Below, in pieces: positions 61,458 through 64,000 of a DNA stretch of 64,000 bases. Numbering within the stretch: the stretch's first letter is position 1; every line of letters begins with the position of its first letter. The DNA comes from Candidatus Barnesiella excrementavium (GTDB taxonomy: Bacteria > Bacteroidota > Bacteroidia > Bacteroidales > Barnesiellaceae): contig DXDM01000016.1 of assembly GCA_019115485.1 (NCBI GenBank), forward strand, positions 1 through 64,000, read 5' to 3'. The notes below the pieces were generated by a model. That model was not told where the DNA came from, did no database searches, and saw only the letters and a program-made list of their open reading frames with translations. The position numbers and the translations under genes are program-made.

Positions 61458-62477
61458 TTACCGAATGAGGAACGAGAACTGGTCGATATTCTTCAAAGCC
61501 ACACCCGTGCCCTTGGCCACAGCGTGCAAGGGGTCGTCGGCAATGTGGAAGGGGATACCTATCTTGTCGGTGAGCCGCTTGTCCAAGCCTCTCAACAGAG
61601 CACCGCCACCGGCCAGCCAGATACCGTTGCGCACGATGTCGGCATAGAGTTCGGGGGGGGTGTGTTCGAGCGCGTTGAGCACGGCAGCCTCGATTTTCGA
61701 AATCGATTTCTCAATACAGTGGGCAATCTCCTGATACGAGATGGGTACCTCCATGGGCAGGGCCGTCATGCGGTTGGGGCCGTGCACCACATAATCTTCG
61801 GGCGGATTGTCGAGCTCGGTCAGGGCCGAACCTACGTTAATCTTGATCAGCTCGGCCGTACGCTCGCCCACCTTCACGTTGTGCTGGCGGCCCATATACT
61901 CCTGAATGTCGTTCGTCAGGTCGTCGCCGGCCACCCGTATCGAGTTGTTCGAGACGATACCTCCCAGCGAAATCACGGCGATTTCGGTTGTACCGCCACC
62001 TATGTCTACAATCATGTTACCCTCGGGGGCCTGCACATCGAGACCGATACCGATAGCCGCAGCCATCGGTTCGTAAATCATATATACATCGCGACCTCCG
62101 GCGTGTTCCGACGAGTCGCGCACGGCACGAATCTCGACCTCGGTACTGCCCGAAGGGATACCGATAACCATACGCAGCGAGGGCGAGAACCAGTGGCTCT
62201 TCGAGCTGACCATCTTGACCATGCCCCGAATCATCTGCTCGGCGGCATAGAAGTCGGCAATCACGCCGTCGCGCAACGGCCGTATCGTGCGAATGTTCTC
62301 GTGTGTCTTACCATGCATCAAACGTGCTTTTTCGCCGACAGCCAGCAGCTTGTCGGTACGTTTGTCCAGCGCAACCACCGACGGTTCGTCGACCACGATT
62401 TTATCGTTGTGGATAATCACCGTGTTGGCCGTACCCAAGTCGATGGCTATTTCCTGCGTGAAAGAAAACAATCCCAT
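61458..62477 (-). CDS. mreB: Rod-shape determining protein MreB (bacterial actin)
   Basis: A 339-aa cytoplasmic ATPase that forms filaments guiding wall synthesis. The actin-fold motifs are intact: phosphate-1 AIDLGTANT, phosphate-2 MIVDIGGGTTEIAVISLGG, and adenosine GIWLAGGGALLRGL. The order purH-mreB-mreC-mreD-mrdA-rodA is the usual one in Bacteroidales as far as I know. Confidence 0.97.
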   Translation of the reverse strand: MGLFSFTQEIAIDLGTANTVIIHNDKIVVDEPSVVALDKRTDKLLAVGEKARLMHGKTHENIRTIRPLRDGVIADFYAAEQMIRGMVKMVSSKSHWFSPSLRMVIGIPSGSTEVEIRAVRDSSEHAGGRDVYMIYEPMAAAIGIGLDVQAPEGNMIVDIGGGTTEIAVISLGGIVSNNSIRVAGDDLTNDIQEYMGRQHNVKVGERTAELIKINVGSALTELDNPPEDYVVHGPNRMTALPMEVPISYQEIAHCIEKSISKIEAAVLNALEHTPPELYADIVRNGIWLAGGGALLRGLDKRLTDKIGIPFHIADDPLHAVAKGTGVALKNIDQFSFLIR

Positions 62478-62505
62478 AAGACTTATTTGATTAAAAGTTT
62501 CTTGA

Positions 62506-64000
62506 TTAGTGTTTGAAGTGCCGTATGCCGGTCATCACCATGGCCATGCCGTTTTTGTTGCAGTACTCAATCGAGTCGTTGTCGCGAATCGAGCCGCCCG
62601 GTTGTATCACAGCATTTACCCCAGCCTCGTGGGCTATCTCCACACAGTCGGAGAAGGGGAAGAAGGCATCGGAAGCCATAACGGCACCCTGCAAATCGAA
62701 GTGGAACGAACGGGCCTTCTCGATGGCCTGACGCAAAGCGTCGACACGCGAGGTCTGGCCGATACCGCTGGCACAGAGCTGACGGTTCTTGGCCAGTACG
62801 ATGGCATTCGATTTGCTATGTTTTACAATCTTGTTGGCAAACAACAGGTCGTCGACCTCGGCAGGGGTTACGGCCTTTTCGGTCACCTGACGCAACTCCT
62901 CGGGTTTCTCGCGATAGAGGTCGCGGTCTTGTACCAGCACGCCGTTGAGCAGCGAGCGGAACTGACGGGCAGGAGCCTGGAAGGGTTTCTGCACGAGCAC
63001 GATGCGGTTTTTCTTCTGTTCCAGTATGGCGAGGGCCTCGGGGTCATAAGCCGGGGCGATACATACCTCGAAGAAGATTTTGTGCATCTCCTCGGCCGTA
63101 GCCTTGTCGACGGGACGGTTGGTGATGAGCACACCGCCGAAGGCCGATACGGGGTCGCCGGCCAGGGCATCTTTCCAGGCTTCGAGCAGGGTGTCGCGCG
63201 AGGCCAGGCCGCAGGCGTTGTTGTGTTTCAGAATGGCGAAGGTGGTCTCGTCAAATTCCGAAATCAGCGACACGGCGGCATCGATGTCGAGCAGGTTGTT
63301 GTAAGAAATCTCCTTGCCGTGGAGTTGCTCGAACATCTCGTCGAAGTTGCCATAGAACACGCCCTTCTGATGGGGGTTCTCGCCGTAGCGCAGCACCTTG
63401 GCGTGGTTGCCGGCATAGCGGAAGGCCGAGCCTTCGCCGCCATCGAAGTAGTTGAAGATGGCGCTGTCGTATCCCGACGATACGGCGAATGCCTCCTTGG
63501 CAAACCAGCGGCGGTCTTCAAGCGAGGTGTTGGCCCCCTTCTCTTTCAAGAGCGAAAGCAGCGGAGCGTATTGGGCTTTCGAGGCCACGATGACCACGTC
63601 CTTGTAGTTTTTGGCAGCGGCCCGTATGAGCGAGATACCGCCTATGTCGATTTTCTCGATGATGGCGCTTTCGTCGGCACCCGAAGCTACCGTCTCTTCA
63701 AACGGATAGAGGTCGACGATGACCAGATCGATCGAAGGAATTTCATATTGAGCGATTTGCTGTTGGTCGGTTTCATTCTCCCTGCGGTTGAGGATTCCGC
63801 CAAATACCTTGGGGTGAAGGGTCTTTACCCGACCGCCCAGAATGGAGGGATAGCCGGTCAAATCCTCTACGGCACCGCAGGAGATTCCCAGCGACTCGAT
63901 AAACGATTGCGTACCGCCGGTCGAGATAAATTCTACCCCTTCGGCATGTAAAAGTTTCAAAATTTCGTCTAAGCCATCTTTGTGAAAAACCGAGACAAGA
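62506..64000 (-). CDS. purH: Bifunctional AICAR formyltransferase/IMP cyclohydrolase (5' end outside window)
   Basis: The last two steps of IMP synthesis. The reading frame continues through the window edge: the residues before KLLHAEGVEFISTGGT read VSVFHKDGLDEIL, which is the normal PurH N-terminus, so about 10 residues are missing. The MGS-like IMP cyclohydrolase domain (first about 190 residues, with HPKVFGGIL) is followed by the formyltransferase domain with ILKHNNACGLA, SAFGGVLITNR and the C-terminal GAVMASDAFFPFSDCVE and IQPGGSIRDND. The stop is 28 bases upstream of mreB. Confidence 0.96.
   Translation of the reverse strand, partial: LVSVFHKDGLDEILKLLHAEGVEFISTGGTQSFIESLGISCGAVEDLTGYPSILGGRVKTLHPKVFGGILNRRENETDQQQIAQYEIPSIDLVIVDLYPFEETVASGADESAIIEKIDIGGISLIRAAAKNYKDVVIVASKAQYAPLLSLLKEKGANTSLEDRRWFAKEAFAVSSGYDSAIFNYFDGGEGSAFRYAGNHAKVLRYGENPHQKGVFYGNFDEMFEQLHGKEISYNNLLDIDAAVSLISEFDETTFAILKHNNACGLASRDTLLEAWKDALAGDPVSAFGGVLITNRPVDKATAEEMHKIFFEVCIAPAYDPEALAILEQKKNRIVLVQKPFQAPARQFRSLLNGVLVQDRDLYREKPEELRQVTEKAVTPAEVDDLLFANKIVKHSKSNAIVLAKNRQLCASGIGQTSRVDALRQAIEKARSFHFDLQGAVMASDAFFPFSDCVEIAHEAGVNAVIQPGGSIRDNDSIEYCNKNGMAMVMTGIRHFKH

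Noticed and set aside
62509-63951. 480-codon open frame opposite purH
   Set aside because: Shadow of purH for the same codon-bias reason; no conserved motif.

Overview
The window is a chromosomal segment of a Bacteroidales bacterium (phylum Bacteroidota). Four things support this: TAnnTTTG -7 boxes with a TTG element 19-20 bp upstream in front of many genes; a SusC/SusD pair; a secreted protease with a C-terminal Por (type IX) sorting domain; and families found almost only in this phylum (DUF4834, DUF4251, DUF4988, LptE/LptC of the Bacteroidetes type). Most genes look moderately GC-rich (by eye about 55%), while the SusCD region is clearly AT-richer. A Barnesiella-like gut organism would fit, but the genus cannot be proven from the sequence. 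There are 54 protein genes and no rRNA, tRNA, CRISPR array, transposase or phage integrase that I could recognise.

Layout. 1-6.1 kb: pheT, an RluA-type pseudouridine synthase, then psd-pssA (the two last steps to phosphatidylethanolamine) and two small conserved genes. 6.2-12.1 kb: pepD, a flippase-like membrane protein, ksgA, mgtE and a PlsC-like acyltransferase. 12.2-16.2 kb: a receiver-less sigma-54 activator, lptE, a TPR-like gene, secG and a DUF1963 gene. 16.2-17.8 kb: bcp-recA. 18-24.8 kb: a seven-gene TetR-controlled efflux operon (tetR, tolC, hlyD, two ABC ATPases, two ABC-2 permeases) with several 4-bp stop/start overlaps. 25-32.8 kb: a carboxynorspermidine dehydrogenase-like gene, pdxA, rlmN, a PpiD/SurA-like foldase, a CNNM/CorC-type membrane protein and lptC.

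32.9-41.8 kb is the main accessory feature: SusC, SusD, two surface lipoproteins (Calx-beta-like and Ig-like) and a secreted C10 (streptopain-like) cysteine protease with a T9SS sorting domain. No carbohydrate-active enzyme is present, so this looks like a protein/peptide-uptake locus rather than a glycan one. Its susC leader starts with a nested hairpin. 42.4-50 kb: coaX with an outer-membrane protein, a lone secreted M16 protease, a DUF4251 gene and divIC. 50.2-52.5 kb: a BlaI-type repressor with a palindromic operator inside its own promoter, a BlaR1-like M56 protease that carries a TonB C-terminal domain, and a lipoprotein with a near-copy of that same domain. 52.6-56.4 kb: a DUF4988/BspA-type surface lipoprotein with four 31-residue-spaced repeats and an OmpA-like beta-barrel partner. 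56.7-64 kb: the cell-shape operon purH(partial)-mreB-mreC-mreD-mrdA-rodA, all on the minus strand, with a 15-bp hairpin between mreB and mreC.

Envelope biology dominates: phospholipid headgroup synthesis, LPS transport parts (LptC, LptE), Sec export, outer-membrane folding, efflux, elongasome and several surface-exposed systems. Transcription units are well delimited by strong hairpin terminators at most convergent or end-of-operon gaps. Function assignments come from reading motifs in the translated sequence; no database search was run.
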